Made by a program: the position numbers and the translations under genes | Assembly (NCBI RefSeq): GCF_000346465.2 | Contig: NC_034009.1 | Coordinates: forward strand, 2,803,972-2,867,971 | Direction of reading: 5' to 3' | DNA length: 64,000 nt | Origin: Prunus persica | Lineage: Eukaryota; Streptophyta; Magnoliopsida; Rosales; Rosaceae | Part shown: piece after piece, positions 11,153-22,947 of the stretch | Position numbering within the stretch: the first letter of the stretch is position 1 | Layout of the letters: every line of letters begins with the position of its first letter | The notes under the pieces: generated by a model | Seen by the model: the letters and a program-made list of their open reading frames with translations, nothing else | Told to the model about the DNA's origin: nothing | Databases searched by the model: none

Positions 11153-13584
11153 TTGATTTAATAAGAAAAATTGAAAATCCTGATTTAAAATATGAATATC
11201 TAAAGAAATTAAGAAAAGTCATCAACCAAGAAGAACCAAAACAATCTACCCAAAAAATAAATCTGAGTACAACTCTAGAAAAATTTAAGAAAAAGAAAGA
11301 AGTCACCTTACAGGATTTACAATTCGAAATAAAATCAGTCAAAAAAGAAATCATTGAGTTAAGATAAATAAGTCAAAAATTACAAACTGAAAATTATGAG
11401 ATAAAACAAAATGTGATCAATCTATTAGAAAAGAAAATTTCTGAGTCTAAGCCAGAAAGCCCCACTAATTCAGATGAAGAAAATTCTATTCAAGAACAAG
11501 CCGTTAATTTAATTAAACATGTAAATTTTAGGAAATGGTATGCTCGAGTCACTATATTTGTCAAAATCTTTGAATTAAACACAATTGCCTTATTTGATTC
11601 AGGAGCTGACCTTAACTGCATTCAAGAAGGCCTAATTCCTACCAAGTACTATAAAAAGTCCAGAGAATCATTAAGCACTGCCTCAGGAAAATCACTCCAA
11701 TTGAATTATGAAATCCCTAAAGCCCATGTCTGTCAAAATAAAATCTGCTTTAAAACTTCTTTTGTCTTAATCAAAAACATTACTGATGAAGTTATCTTAA
11801 GTTTACCATTCATTGCACTCTTGTACCCTTTTCAGGTTGAGCATGATGGTGTTATTTCTACTTGTTTAGGGGAAAAGATTAAGTTTGAGTTTTTGAGCAA
11901 ACCCGAATTACATGATTTAAAAGAATTACAGAAAAATGCAGTCACCAAAACAGTTCAGGTCATCCGAAACAAAGATAAACATTTAAGATTTCTCCAGGAA
12001 GAAGTTAAAGCTAAAAGAATTGAGCAACAACTAAGTCATAAGTCTTTACAATCACAAATACGACAATTTGGAGAAAAACTAAAACAAGAAGTCTGTTCTG
12101 AGTTACCCAACGCGTTTTGGCATAGGAAACAACATGTTGTCAGCCTTCCCTATGTCAAAACCTCTAGTGAGAAAAATATTCCTACTAAAGCACGACCCAT
12201 TCAAATAAGCCAAGAATTGATGAAATTTTGCAAAATTGAGATTACCGATTTACTTAAAAAAGGAATAATACGTAAGAGTAGGTCACCTTGGTCTTGCCCT
12301 GCTTTCTATGTCCAGAAAAATGCTGAATTAGAACGTGGTGTTCCAAGACTAGTCATTAATTACAAACCGCTTAATACTGTCTTAGAATGGATTAGATATC
12401 CAATCCCTAACAAAAGAGATATAATTAACAGATTAGAAAAATCAGTCATCTTTTCTAAGTTTGACATGAAAAGTGGATTTTGGCAAATTCAAATTTCTGA
12501 GACTGATAGATATAAAACTACTTTTGTTACTCCCTTTGGTCATTATGAGTGGAATGTTATGCCCTTTGATCTTAAGAATGCTCCTAGTGAATTCCAGAAT
12601 ATAATAAATGTGATCTTTAATCCTTTCAGCCACTTTTCCATAGTTTACATTGATGATGTGCTTATATTCTCTGCGTCCATAGAACAACACTGGAAATATC
12701 TGTATAAGTTTCTACAGATAGTAAAACAGAATGGATTAGTTGTCTCTGCTAAGAAAATTAAATTATTTCAAACCAATGTGAGATTTCTTGGGTTTAATAT
12801 CTGACAGTCACAGATTAGTCCCATAGATCGAGTTATCCAATTTGCCGACAAGTTTCCTGATCAAATCCTAGAGAAAGGTCAACTCCAGAGATTTCTAGGA
12901 TCTCTAAATTATGTTTCTGACTTTTATCAAAATCTGAGAAAACAATGTAAACCTTTATTTGATCGTCTCCAAAATAATCCACCTCCATGATCGTCTGCTC
13001 ATACTGAAATTGTCAAACAGATCAAAGCTCATATCAAGACCCTTCCCTGTCTTGGTATTCCTTCTACTAATTCATTCAAAATTGTTGAAACAGATGCTTC
13101 TAATGTAGGTTATGGCGGCATCCTCAAACAAAGAGTCAATTCCAACCATTTTGAGCAAATTATTCAATTCCATTCTGGCACTTGGTCCCAGTCTCAAATT
13201 AATTATAGTAATATTAAGAAGGAAATATTATCTATTGTACTATGCATTAATAAATTTCAATATGATTTATTAAATCAAAATTTTTTAGTCCGAGTTGATT
13301 GTAAGTCTGCTAAGCATGTATTAGAAAAAGATGTTCAAAACATTGCATCCAAACAAATATTTGCACGTTGGCAAGCTATTTTGAGTATTTTTGATTTTGA
13401 TATTGAATATTTGAGAGGAAGTGAGAATTCTATTCCTGATTTCCTTACCAGAGAATTTCTACAGGGAAAACAATGGCAGAAAGAAGAAAAGAAAGAGAAA
13501 AAGATGATAAACAAAAAAGTCAAATTGGTCAATCAAGCCAACCCAGTCAACCCCAGTCACTCCGAGCCCTCACATCATCAATGA
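11130..13584 (+). pseudogene. Pararetrovirus ORF1, protease, reverse transcriptase and RNase H part, broken
   Basis: Frame 1 is used throughout. A TAA near 11365 interrupts the linker. From 11413 to 12804 it is open: the retroviral-type aspartic protease has DSGADL at about 11595, and reverse transcriptase follows with FVTPFGHYEWNVMPF and the active-site YIDDVLIF near 12647. A TGA at 12802 and a second TGA near 12988 (in a proline-rich context) lie between reverse transcriptase and RNase H. RNase H is recognisable by ETDASNVGYGG near 13087 and by SxxxxDFLTR near its end. The frame closes at 13584, overlapping the next ORF by 112 bases. Confidence 0.85.
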
Positions 13585-14594
13585 GTCAAGCTAAATATGA
13601 GCCTCCTTCCCAGATCATCCCCTTCCCGGGATGCTCTCCTATCCAAATCAGTAACAGGTTTGCCAACCTAGGAGCCACAGTCGGCCAGGTTCGTCTTAGT
13701 TTCCAGTCTGCTCTAATTTCTAGTCATGATCCTTTCCAGGATATTGCTGTCACTAACCCCCCAGTTGCTTCTTACCATAAGACATCCCCATATATGGTCA
13801 AAAGTCATAGTCACTTGTTCGTCATTGAGTCCAAATATAATTTAATCGTTAATCCCATCACCATTGCTAAATCCTATTTTCCACCTAATAATCATTTCAT
13901 TCCCTCAGCACCATTTAAGAATCTAAAATATTACAGAAATATCCTTGATGAGACCCATTCTATCACCATTAAGCCAATTAAAGACAGAGAAAATCCCCTT
14001 ATCATCCTCTATCATTCACTTTATATTCACCAAATTATCAATGAAAATGAATGGAGTAGTCACCCCTATGATCTCAAAGTTCTCCAATCAGAACTTCAAT
14101 ATAGCTATTATGATTATATCGAAGCATGGTATTCTATCTTGCTTCACCAAACAGTTGATTTCAGTCACTCCTGGTTCTTAAATTTTGATAGCAAATTCAA
14201 GAGTCATTTTCCTTACTGGTTCAATCACTGGTGGGAAAAACATGGTCCAGTCATTGATTTATTTCCTCCTTCTATGCAAGAATTAGTCAATTATTTTAGT
14301 AATAAAAATAAGTTCAAAGAATATGAGCTGTTCTTCCCCAACCTTCTCTATTTTGTTGCCAAGTATAAAGTCCCTTGGATCCTCAAATGGTCATATCATG
14401 TTAATTGGGAAACCAGAGTCCTATCTCGCCAGTTTTCAATTAAATGGTGGGATAAATTTAAACTTGAGCGTATTGCAGATTATGTTTATTCTGATTTTCC
14501 TCCAATCAGGAATCTGCATTCTAAGAAAAAGAGTTCCCCTACCATATTACACTCTTCTCTCCCAATCGAGGGAAGATCTAAGTCTGAATTATAA
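13473..14594 (+). pseudogene. Pararetrovirus ORF2 (373 codons), unknown function
   Basis: The open frame starts at an ATG inside the end of ORF1, in a different frame, as in florendoviruses, whose ORF2 has no assigned function. The protein is rich in aromatic residues (WW, WY, FYW clusters) with repeated PIxIxxSYF/PPxxHF-like segments. No enzyme motif is visible. The frame stops with TAA at 14592-14594 but stays open in the same frame for about 45 more codons of Ser/Pro/Gln-rich sequence to the right border near 14730, so the TAA may be a decay mutation. It is the best-preserved viral frame. Confidence 0.7.
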
Positions 14595-14730
14595 GAAATA
14601 GCTCGCCAATTAATGCTCCAAGCATCCCAAATGAATGATGATGCAGATAGTGATGTCTCCCCTGCGTCACAAACACCTATTAGTCAGCCAAAGCCAGTCA
14701 GTCAACAGACTCCTGCCCCAAAGATTCGCT

Positions 14731-15031
14731 GTATATATATATATCGAAGATGTTTTACTCAAAATCGTTTTTCATATCTTATCTTTCTCTCTTTTTCTCC
14801 AAAAGACATTTGGAGTTTTTCAACCTATCATTTTTCATGATATTGAACTGGAGTCATAAGTAGAACATCTAAATATAAAAAGGGAAGTACTTATGTATAT
14901 GGGCTAGCATAATGTTGGAATTATATTGGGAAATACAAGACCTACCCAGTGCGTTATGAAAGGTGCAAAAGTTGTCTAAATAGAGCAGACTTCGCAAGCT
15001 TTGTCCTTTCAATCGAGGAGCTATAATTTGA
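14731..15031. other. Intergenic DNA right of the viral insertion
   Basis: A TA repeat (14732-14744) marks the border. I recognise no feature in the remaining bases. Confidence 0.4.
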
Positions 15032-15039
15032 ATGCAAAG

Positions 15040-15320
15040 CTGCCTTTTGAAATACTCAAATGTATATTTTTTTACAAAACTTCACACAAATAACGAGTTT
15101 TATGGGTTACATTTGAAATTCATTGATGATTTGATGTTGATTCACAAGAGAACTTATGATTTGCTCACTCGATTAAGTTCTAAAGCTGTTAATGGATGTA
15201 TGTATGCTAATGGGTTCTTACACATATCGAGGAAGATTGAAATTTTTGATACAGTCGAATGTACTAAGGACCTTTCTAATGTTGATTGTGAGGAACATAT
15301 TTGTGACTTTTATTTATTCT
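15040..15320 (+). pseudogene. Possible DUF26 (Gnk2/CRK-type) domain remnant
   Basis: The frame starting at 15032 contains DLLTRLSSKAV, YANGF, and then IFDTVECTKDLSNVDCEEHI. Plant DUF26 domains have a comparable order: a Leu-rich helix with LxxLxxxA, YAxG, and an I(Y/F)xxVxCTxDLSxxDC motif. The CTxDLSxxDC part is the strongest. There is no signal peptide, no second domain and no kinase, so it is at most an exon remnant. It is a weak call. Confidence 0.4.
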
Positions 15321-15880
15321 CTTATTTTCCATATAATATATTATCAAGTTTCAATTGACTTAACTCACTTAATTAAGGTTGGTTAAACTTTCTTTTATTT
15401 TTTGTTGTTTTCTCTTCACCTATAGTTTGTTTGGATTTGTGAAATTTTGATTTATTGTCTTTATTGAGTTTAAATCGGTTTCCCACTTTTTGCATAGATT
15501 ACCAAACGAAAAAAGTTGTAAATATTAATGTTTTGGTCCTCTCGGTTATTGTGGCATATATTGTGAGTTCAAAAATTTTTATATATATTATGTGAGAGGT
15601 CCTCTCATACATGAAATTCTGACTCAGTCACTAATCTAGTTGTATTATTTTCCAATTTGTTAAGACATATTTGAAGCTGAAATTTTCCATCGCCCAAAAT
15701 AAAAATGTTGTTGGTCCGATATTGATTTTTGGTTCTACTAAATAACTGTGGTCATAAAAATTCAACTTTGAACATCGTCAAATAAAATAAAAACTATACT
15801 GCAAAACCAAATGATCATTCAAAGGATGCTACAAAAGAAGGAGACGCAAATGTAGAGAAGTAATTCTAAGATGCGATTCA
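15321..15880. other. Intergenic DNA, nothing recognised
   Basis: AT-rich sequence without convincing open frames or terminal repeats. Confidence 0.4.
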
Positions 15881-16166
15881 TCTATATATATAAAGCAAAA
15901 GGCAGAGAATGGTGAAACATTCAAAATACCAGAAAATGCCATTGGTTAATGCAAACATTAAGAATTAAAATTATTAATTAAATGAGGATAATATGGTAAA
16001 TTCACAATTTTTCATATTAAAAAAATTAAAATTAAAAGAAAATTCAGATAATGGATCCTATTTTTATGGAACACAACTATCCATTATCTTTTTTAATTCT
16101 AAAATAAATTTAAATTTTTTTTTAAAAAACCTCTCACAGACGCAGAAGCGCGTGCAGAGAGGCTAG
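15881..16166 (+). mobile_element. Non-autonomous Helitron, copy 2 (286 bp)
   Basis: The element begins A|TCTATATATATAAAGCAA and ends GGCTAG|T. A hairpin with arms cctctc/gagagg lies just before the 3' end. TC at the 5' end, CTAG at the 3' end and insertion between A and T fit Helitrons exactly. The 3' end lies about 200 bases upstream of the SLU7 ATG, in that gene's promoter. Confidence 0.85.
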
Positions 16167-16370
16167 TAACAAAAAATAGAATGATCATCTCATAAAAGGA
16201 CCGAAGTCGGTGCGAGTAAAAACACCGTAACCTTTCCCCCGGGAGCACCTCATATAAAAAGAACTCGCCAACTGGTCACCAACGCTTCGAAAATCGCTTT
16301 CGTTGTTCCTCTGTTTTTCCGGAAGAGTCTGGTCCTTTCTCCTTTGGTGCTTCTATTCCTGCATTCAGTT

Positions 16371-19300
16371 ATGGCTACGGCATCAGGTAAAGCTACAGAC
16401 TTTACAACTCTCGTTGCCCCCAATTTCTCGAATATCGCTGCCTTTTAAATCGAAATGACGACTTGGGTTCTTTGTTGGCCAAATTTTAGACGCTATACAA
16501 TGTAGAATTGAAATAAAAGGCTTAAAATTTGAGGAAATTTTCATTGTTTCGCGTCAATTTTGAGAAGTATGGTTTGGGTTTAATTTGTTGTTTGTTCTTT
16601 TGCTATAGCCTATATGCAATGTACCTTGTCTCTGTTATTAAAGGTTCGATTTTGGGATGTGTGAATTGTTGGGGAAGATTGGTCTAGGTTGCTGCTGGCT
16701 AACCATGAATATAATAGCACCCCATTTATTGAAAATTAAAAAGGATTGGGTGTTTATTATTTTTGAGATACATAATAATACGATGTTATGAGATGAAGAT
16801 GTATAGATATAGAAATCAAAAGTTAGGATTTGTGTTTATGTGTGACTTTTATGTGAAGCTTCACCGGTGCAACGCTGAGGGATGACAGTAGGTGGACGTA
16901 GGATGGGATTGAGAAATGGTATTTCAGATATCTATCTTTGAACAATAGTTGGTGATTGGTGAATGAAAATGATCCCTTTTGCTAATTTCACAATGTACTA
17001 GCACAAATGTGGGTGATTTTTAGAGTATAGTTACCGAACAATACAAAAACGTTGTTTGCGTAAACTAAAGAACAAAACATCATGTTCATATTAATGCTTC
17101 ACGAAGGTGTATCTTCGTTCCAATATTGGAGTGAATAATTTCAATTCAAATTCTTTTTTTATATAAATGTTGCAAGAAAATTTGCCCTGGTAATTTAAAC
17201 TTCAGCGAGAAAGTTATATCATAATTTCATTGTTTTCTAAAGTTTTGTTATTCTACTTCGTGGTGTGTGCAGTGGCTTTCAAATCAAGGGAGGATCATCG
17301 GAAGCAGATTGAATTGGAGGAAGCACGTAAAGCTGGGTTAGCACCAGCTGAAGTTGATGAAGATGGGAAAGAGATTAATCCTCACATTCCTCAATATATG
17401 TCATCTGCGCCTTGGTATCTTAATGCTGAGAGACCAGTAAGCTAACATTTAAAGATTTGTAAACCCTTTCTTACTGAGATGTCAAAGCTGCATATGCTTA
17501 TGGGGATTTTTCTTTCTATTACTGTATAGAGTTTAAAACATCAAAGGAAATGGAAATCCGATCCGAATTATACAAAATCCTGGTATGACAGAGGTGCAAA
17601 GATTTATCATGCGGATAAGTACCGGAAAGGAGCATGTGAAAAGTATGTGGATGATGCATTGCTTATAATATTGGTCCCTGATTGTTTTTCCTGCTATCAT
17701 ACTTGCTAATTAAATCTCGAATATAATATTTAGGTTCGATAATTGTAATGCATGTTTAATGATCACGTCTTTCCACCGGGGAAGTCATTTTCTGTGTACA
17801 GTTGATAATGGGAAAATGCTTTTCGTATAGGGAATGACAAGATTGCTGATGGTGTTATGGGCTCACAACATTCGTATATCCACCAATGTCCAACACTGGT
17901 TTGTTAGCTGATCAAATAATTTACATGCCTTTACTTGATAGTTCTCAGATTTATGAGGGTTCCATGAGTTTTTTGGGGGACATTCTGTGGTTAAATTCAT
18001 GAATGCCTAAAAACAAATTTTTGTCTGGTTTTGTATAGTCATATAATTATTTCAGCAAACAAAAGTTTGTTTATTATTTATTTATTTATTTATTTGGGGA
18101 TAGGATCATAGGAAACATGTTTTAGCTCGTGAATTTTTTTTTAAAACTCTTCTACATTCCTGTATTCTTATCATGTGCCGTGTTGAGTTGGGATTCTTGT
18201 AGTACCTCGGGTTTTCATCGTTTGCTTTTTACAGCTGTGGGGCCATGACACATAGCGCTAAGTCCTGCATGGAGAGGCCTAGAAAGAAAGGAGCAAAGTG
18301 GACAAATTTTCACATTGCACCTGATGAAAAGATAGAGATGTTTGAGCTGGATTATGATGGAAAACGGGATAGATGGAATGGTTTTGATGCAGCAACTTAT
18401 GCTCGTGTCATTGAGAGATACGAAGCAAGGGATGAGGCTAGAAGGAAATACCTGAAGGAGCAGCAGCTGAAAAAGTTGGAGGAGAAAAATAATAAGCAGA
18501 ATGTGGAGGAGGAGGTTAGTGATGATGATGAGGATAATGATGCTCTGAAGGTTGATGAGGCCAAGGTTGATGAAAGCAAACAAATGGATTTTGCAAAGGT
18601 TGAGAAGCGTGTTCGAACAACTGGTGGTGGAAGCACTGGAACTGTCAGGTACGTATTGCAATTTTGTTTGCTTTCTCCTTGATTGTCTGTATGTCGCTTA
18701 GTAAGAAACATATCTTATTTTGTGTATAACCTTCCTCCAAAAGATGTTATATGCCTTATTTGATTTTAATTTCTCTTGGCTCAGAAATTTGCGTATTCGG
18801 GAGGACACAGCTAAATATCTGTTAAACCTTGATGTCAATTCTGCTTATTATGATCCTAAAACCCGATCCATGCGTGAAGATCCTCTTCCTGATGCTGACC
18901 CGAATGAGAAGTTTTATGGAGTGAGTGCCTCTGGAAATTGGGGAATATACTTGGAATATTTTTTTTAAAAACTTTTTCCTTTAATATAGTGTCTGTAACA
19001 AACAATTGATTTGACAACTTGCAATTGTTACAGGGAGATAACCAATACAGAGTTAGTGGGCAAGCTCTAGAGTTCAAGAAACTTAATATTCATGCATGGG
19101 AGGCATTTGAAAAAGGACAAGACATCCACATGCAGGCTGCTCCATCTCAAGCAGAATTGCTGTATAAAAACTTTAAGGTCATTAAGGACAAATTGAAGTC
19201 ACGAATGAAAGATGCCATCATGGAGAAGTATGGCAATTCTGCAACCGAAGAAGTACTTCCCAAGGAGCTTCTTTTGGGACAAAGTGAGAAACAAGTTGAA

Positions 19301-19424
19301 TATGATCGTGCCGGCCGAGTTGTAAAGGGCATGGTATATATGAAATTAAATTCATTCTCAAATAATCAGCTCTGTTTTTGGATTTTGCCTCGCGTTGTTT
19401 ATATTTGTACCATTTATGTTATGC

Positions 19425-19456
<32 letters not shown>

Positions 19457-21004
19457 GCTTTGCTTTAGGAGTATATGTGTGTGCATGCCTCCAAGTGTTT
19501 GTGCGTTTGCAAGTTTCTGCTCCATCTTGCAGTATTATGCATCTATAATTTTTTTAAGAGACATATTAACAGTTTTAATATCTTCCAGTTCATATTTTGG
19601 TACTAGTCAATATTTTCATTGGGATTACTTTTCAAAATGTGACTGTTCCAGAGAATGTGATATATGGTAGTGGACCAAAATTATTTCCAAGCTATTTAAC
19701 CCCACCTTAGTGTGGCATTGCTTGAGCCTCTGAAATATCATGTGTGGATATCTATTTTTATTGTCAGTTATATGTGGACTTCATGATTATTGGATGATAA
19801 ATGTTTTGAAGGAATTTATAGCAAGTGCTGTTTTGTTAGAGCAGCATCCATGGTGCTGAAGTACAGTTATAAATTTTAAAGTCTTTTGGTCTGGTGTAGA
19901 TTGTTCTGTTCTTTCTATTAATGCTACATGCAAAGTAGCGTAAATATTGTTTGCTAAACCAAGTATTTTGTTTATTAGATTAATTGATCTACCTAATTGT
20001 CTTCCACCCAAGTTGTTCATCTTCAAAATATACATGATTTTCTTTTAAACTTTTATATGTAGCGTTTTGAATGCAAATTTAACATTTTTTTTTTCTTTTC
20101 TGGTTTTCTTTTGAAGGAGACTTCCCTTCCCAAAAGCAAGTATGAAGAGGATGTTTACATCAATAACCACACAAGTGTTTGGGGATCATGGTGGAAGGAT
20201 CACCAATGGGGATACAAGTGTTGTAAGCAAACAATTCGGAACAGTTACTGCACTGGTGCAGCTGGAATTGAGGCTGCTGAGGAAGCAGCAGACCTAATGA
20301 AGGCGAATGTTGCCCGCAAAGCAGCCTCAGAAGGTTTGTACCTTTCATACTGTGGCTGGTTTTAGTATGCCCTTTATTTCATTTACAGTTTGTGCTTATG
20401 ATATTGTCTTCCATTTATATGTTGATAAGTCTTGCTAGTTTGATTATATGTTGATTTTTATACAAAAAGTTCCAATCTGATTGGATCTTCAAAATTGATG
20501 ATGCAGAGATGCCTACTCCAACAGAAGGGAAAAGGCTTGCTACTTGGGGAACTGATATACCTGATGATTTGGTTCTTGACCAGAAAAAACTTGATGATGC
20601 TCTTAAGAAGGTGATCTTGTGGCTTAAATTTCCAAGTTACCTCTCTTAGTGTCATGCAATATATTTTAAGATGGAATTGATGTGACTCAAATTTCACGTC
20701 ACCCTATTTTTCCTGAACTTTGTTGGTTGTTTGCTCATGTGTTTTTATTTTGGCAGGAGGATAAGAGAAGAAAGGAAGAGAAGGATGAAAGAAAGCGTAA
20801 ATATAATGTTAAATGGGATGATGAGGTATAAGGATCTCATTATACTTCAATTGGTGATATATCGCTCGATTGTTAGTATTTAGCCTTTTTGATAAATGTC
20901 TTTACACCATGCAATGCATTTTGTAGGTTACTCTTGAGGAGATGGAGGCATATCGGATGAAAAAGATACATAACGATGATCCCATGAAAGATTTTCTGCA
21001 CTAA
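16371..21004 (+). CDS. SLU7: Pre-mRNA-splicing factor SLU7
   Basis: Second-step splicing factor that acts in the spliceosome on 3' splice-site choice, in the nucleus. Ten exons: 16371-16386, 17273-17436, 17530-17642, 18235-18648, 18785-18920, 19034-19333, 20117-20333, 20507-20610, 20757-20825, 20927-21004. They join in frame to 536 residues, the normal length for plant SLU7. The zinc knuckle is split by an intron: [15 protein letters not shown] gives C-x2-C-x4-H-x4-C. A Lys/Arg-rich NLS-like stretch ([10 protein letters not shown]) follows. Further blocks are an acidic segment [42 protein letters not shown] and [17 protein letters not shown]. The C terminus is DPMKDFLH. Exon 1 is only 16 nt of coding sequence. 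No lost motif is seen, so it should be functional. Confidence 0.95.
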
Positions 21005-21451
21005 GTGTCAACTGGGTTTGCCTTTCTTCTGGATACTGTAAGCTTGAATAACTTAAGTAGCATTTTTTGTTGGTTAAGCTTGGAGAAACATTTGCAGAAA
21101 CCTGCTGTTGTCTGAGCTCTTTGGACCTTGCTGTTTTGTGTACATCTGTAGAACAATGAAATCATACAAGGAAAAAAAATAAAATAAGTGTATTCTCATG
21201 GATATTGGGGTTTGGGAATTGGGATTGAGTTCCTTCATTGTTCATAGTGATGCCAATTGCTTCTAAATAGCTCATGTGGTGCACTAATGGATTTGGCTGC
21301 ATAAAGCCGCAGTAATTAATTAAATAATTTAAAAATAAAATAGTTTCCTATGGGACAATTCACCATTAATTTACTTCAACAAATCATTAATAAAAAATCA
21401 TGGGAACTGTATCCAAAGCAAGTAAATAACTAATGAATGATTTTGATATTA

Positions 21452-21697
21452 TCTATATATATAAAGCAAAAGGAAGAGAATGGTGAAACATTCAAAATAC
21501 TAGAAAATACCCTTGGTTAATGCAAACATTAAGAATTGAAATTATTAATTAAATGAGGATAATATGGTAAATTTACAATTTTTCGTATTAAAAAAATTAA
21601 AATTAAAAGAAAATTCAGATAATGGGTCTTATTTTTATGGAACACAAATATCCATTATTTTTTTTAATTCTAAAATAAATTTAAATTTTTTTTAAAT
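21452..21697 (+). mobile_element. Non-autonomous Helitron, copy 3, 3'-truncated
   Basis: It starts A|TCTATATATATAAAGCAA and follows copy 2 closely for about 245 bases. It then breaks into unrelated sequence inside the T-rich tract before the hairpin, so the CTAG end is missing. It lies about 450 bases downstream of the SLU7 stop. Confidence 0.75.
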
Positions 21698-22209
21698 CAA
21701 TGTGCAGGCTTGGGTTTAGAGCAGTGTGTCCATCTCCTTACAGTCGAGTTCAATATCCATTTTCCGTAGATTAGAGTTGTTATGCCATCACTTGTGTAAA
21801 ATAAATAAAAAGGACTTACAACCAATGTGAGATTCCACCATTAATGTCCTTCAATAATTGACTTGCCAAGAGATAATCAAGTAATTCATTATGAGCCTGT
21901 GCACTCTTTAAAATACTCAAACGAAAATCTTTTATTCATGTTTTCGATCAATACACCAATCCACACGAGCAATCCATGTATGTGTAAAACCAAAAAAATA
22001 AAAAGAAAGATTAAAAGGAAAAGAACCTAAAGTTTCTACACATCTTCACACTATCTGCAGCAGGAACCACTGCGTCAATCACTTCACCTGAAAGCCACAG
22101 CCAAAAACTCACAAACCTTCAAGCTTCTTGTATCACTTCCAACTTTTGTATTGGAAAAAAAATGAAACAAACAAATCGAATAATAAATCATAATCAATAT
22201 ATAATCAAT
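21698..22209. other. Intergenic DNA / 3' side of the DUF761 gene
   Basis: No gene is seen. The part next to 22210 is the probable 3' UTR of the minus-strand gene. Confidence 0.4.
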
Positions 22210-22884
22210 TTAGGTACTCCGAGCCAACATCTCTTGGAACTCAAGAAGGGACTTCTCCTTCTGAAGTTTCATGTCTTGCCTAAACTTGGTAATGAACTCC
22301 TCTGCCCTCTCATCCACCACTCGCAGCTGTGGTGACTTAGCAACCACTGCCTGCCATGCATCTTCAACGCTATACAAACTCTTTTTATCTCTTGCTACAG
22401 CCTTCCCATCACCGTTATCCTCGACCACTTGTTTCCCTTTGCTTGTTTCCGCCTGCTCACCTGAATGCTGGTTCTTCTTTGTGTCCTCATAGACGGCGGC
22501 AGGCTCTGCAAAGAGCTCATCTATGTGTATGGCTGCAGAATTCTTATTATGAACAACCTTGTTGTGGTACTGGTAGCTAGATCTACCTAGTGCATGGCCC
22601 ATGTGGGATTCAAAGGCCTCATAGTGATGGTTGTAAAACTGGTCTCTAGGAAAGGTAGAGGAAGCTTTGGTGAGAGCTCGGAGTTTGGATGGGATGAGGA
22701 AATGGAACTTGCTTCGCAAGGCACGGAGGTGTCTGGTGGTTGTTTCGACAGCTTTGGGGATGTTGAGCTTGTGGAGTTTTGATTTTAGCTTGTTGGTGAA
22801 GCTCTTCCAGGACTTCTTGGCGCAGCCAAGCTTCTTTGCCAGCACCCGGCGTGACATAGAAGCATCAGGTCGTGACGAGATCAT
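22210..22884 (-). CDS. DUF761 domain protein (cotton-fibre-like), 224 aa
   Basis: Single-exon gene. The first in-frame ATG is at 22884; the frame is open 63 bases further upstream but without another ATG. The N-terminal half is very basic (MSRRVLAKKLGCAKKSWKSF), with a predicted helical RHLRALRSKFHFLIPSKLRAL segment. The C-terminal 35 residues carry the DUF761 signature: VDERAEEFITKFRQDMKLQK followed by EKSLLEFQEML. Between them lies a Glu/Lys-rich low-complexity stretch. DUF761 proteins are plant-specific and their biochemical role is not established; I assign none. An additional 5' exon cannot be excluded. Confidence 0.85.
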   Translation of the reverse strand: MISSRPDASMSRRVLAKKLGCAKKSWKSFTNKLKSKLHKLNIPKAVETTTRHLRALRSKFHFLIPSKLRALTKASSTFPRDQFYNHHYEAFESHMGHALGRSSYQYHNKVVHNKNSAAIHIDELFAEPAAVYEDTKKNQHSGEQAETSKGKQVVEDNGDGKAVARDKKSLYSVEDAWQAVVAKSPQLRVVDERAEEFITKFRQDMKLQKEKSLLEFQEMLARST

Positions 22885-22947
22885 TGTTTCCTCTCTAAGC
22901 AAGGACTTGGTTGCAAATGACAGGCTATGAGGCCGTGATGATGGCAC

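Larger units (their letters stand above)
7029..14730 (+). mobile_element. Endogenous pararetrovirus, florendovirus-like (Caulimoviridae), defective
   Basis: About 7.7 kb carries, in order: a TATA-type promoter, a leader with a tRNA-Met primer-binding site, a polyprotein region (movement protein, coat protein with zinc knuckle, aspartic protease, reverse transcriptase, RNase H) and a second overlapping ORF of unknown function. This layout, and the absence of an integrase and of LTRs, is that of a plant pararetrovirus; the two-ORF arrangement is that described for florendoviruses. Both borders are TA dinucleotide runs (7010-7027 and 14732-14744), a known preference of endogenous caulimovirids. 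Several frameshifts and stops make it non-functional. No terminal redundancy was seen: the promoter region at 7050-7260 is not repeated at the right end. Confidence 0.85.

Noticed and set aside
22271..22930. Plus-strand open frames opposite the DUF761 gene
   Set aside because: They overlap the DUF761 coding strand fully and have no family motif.
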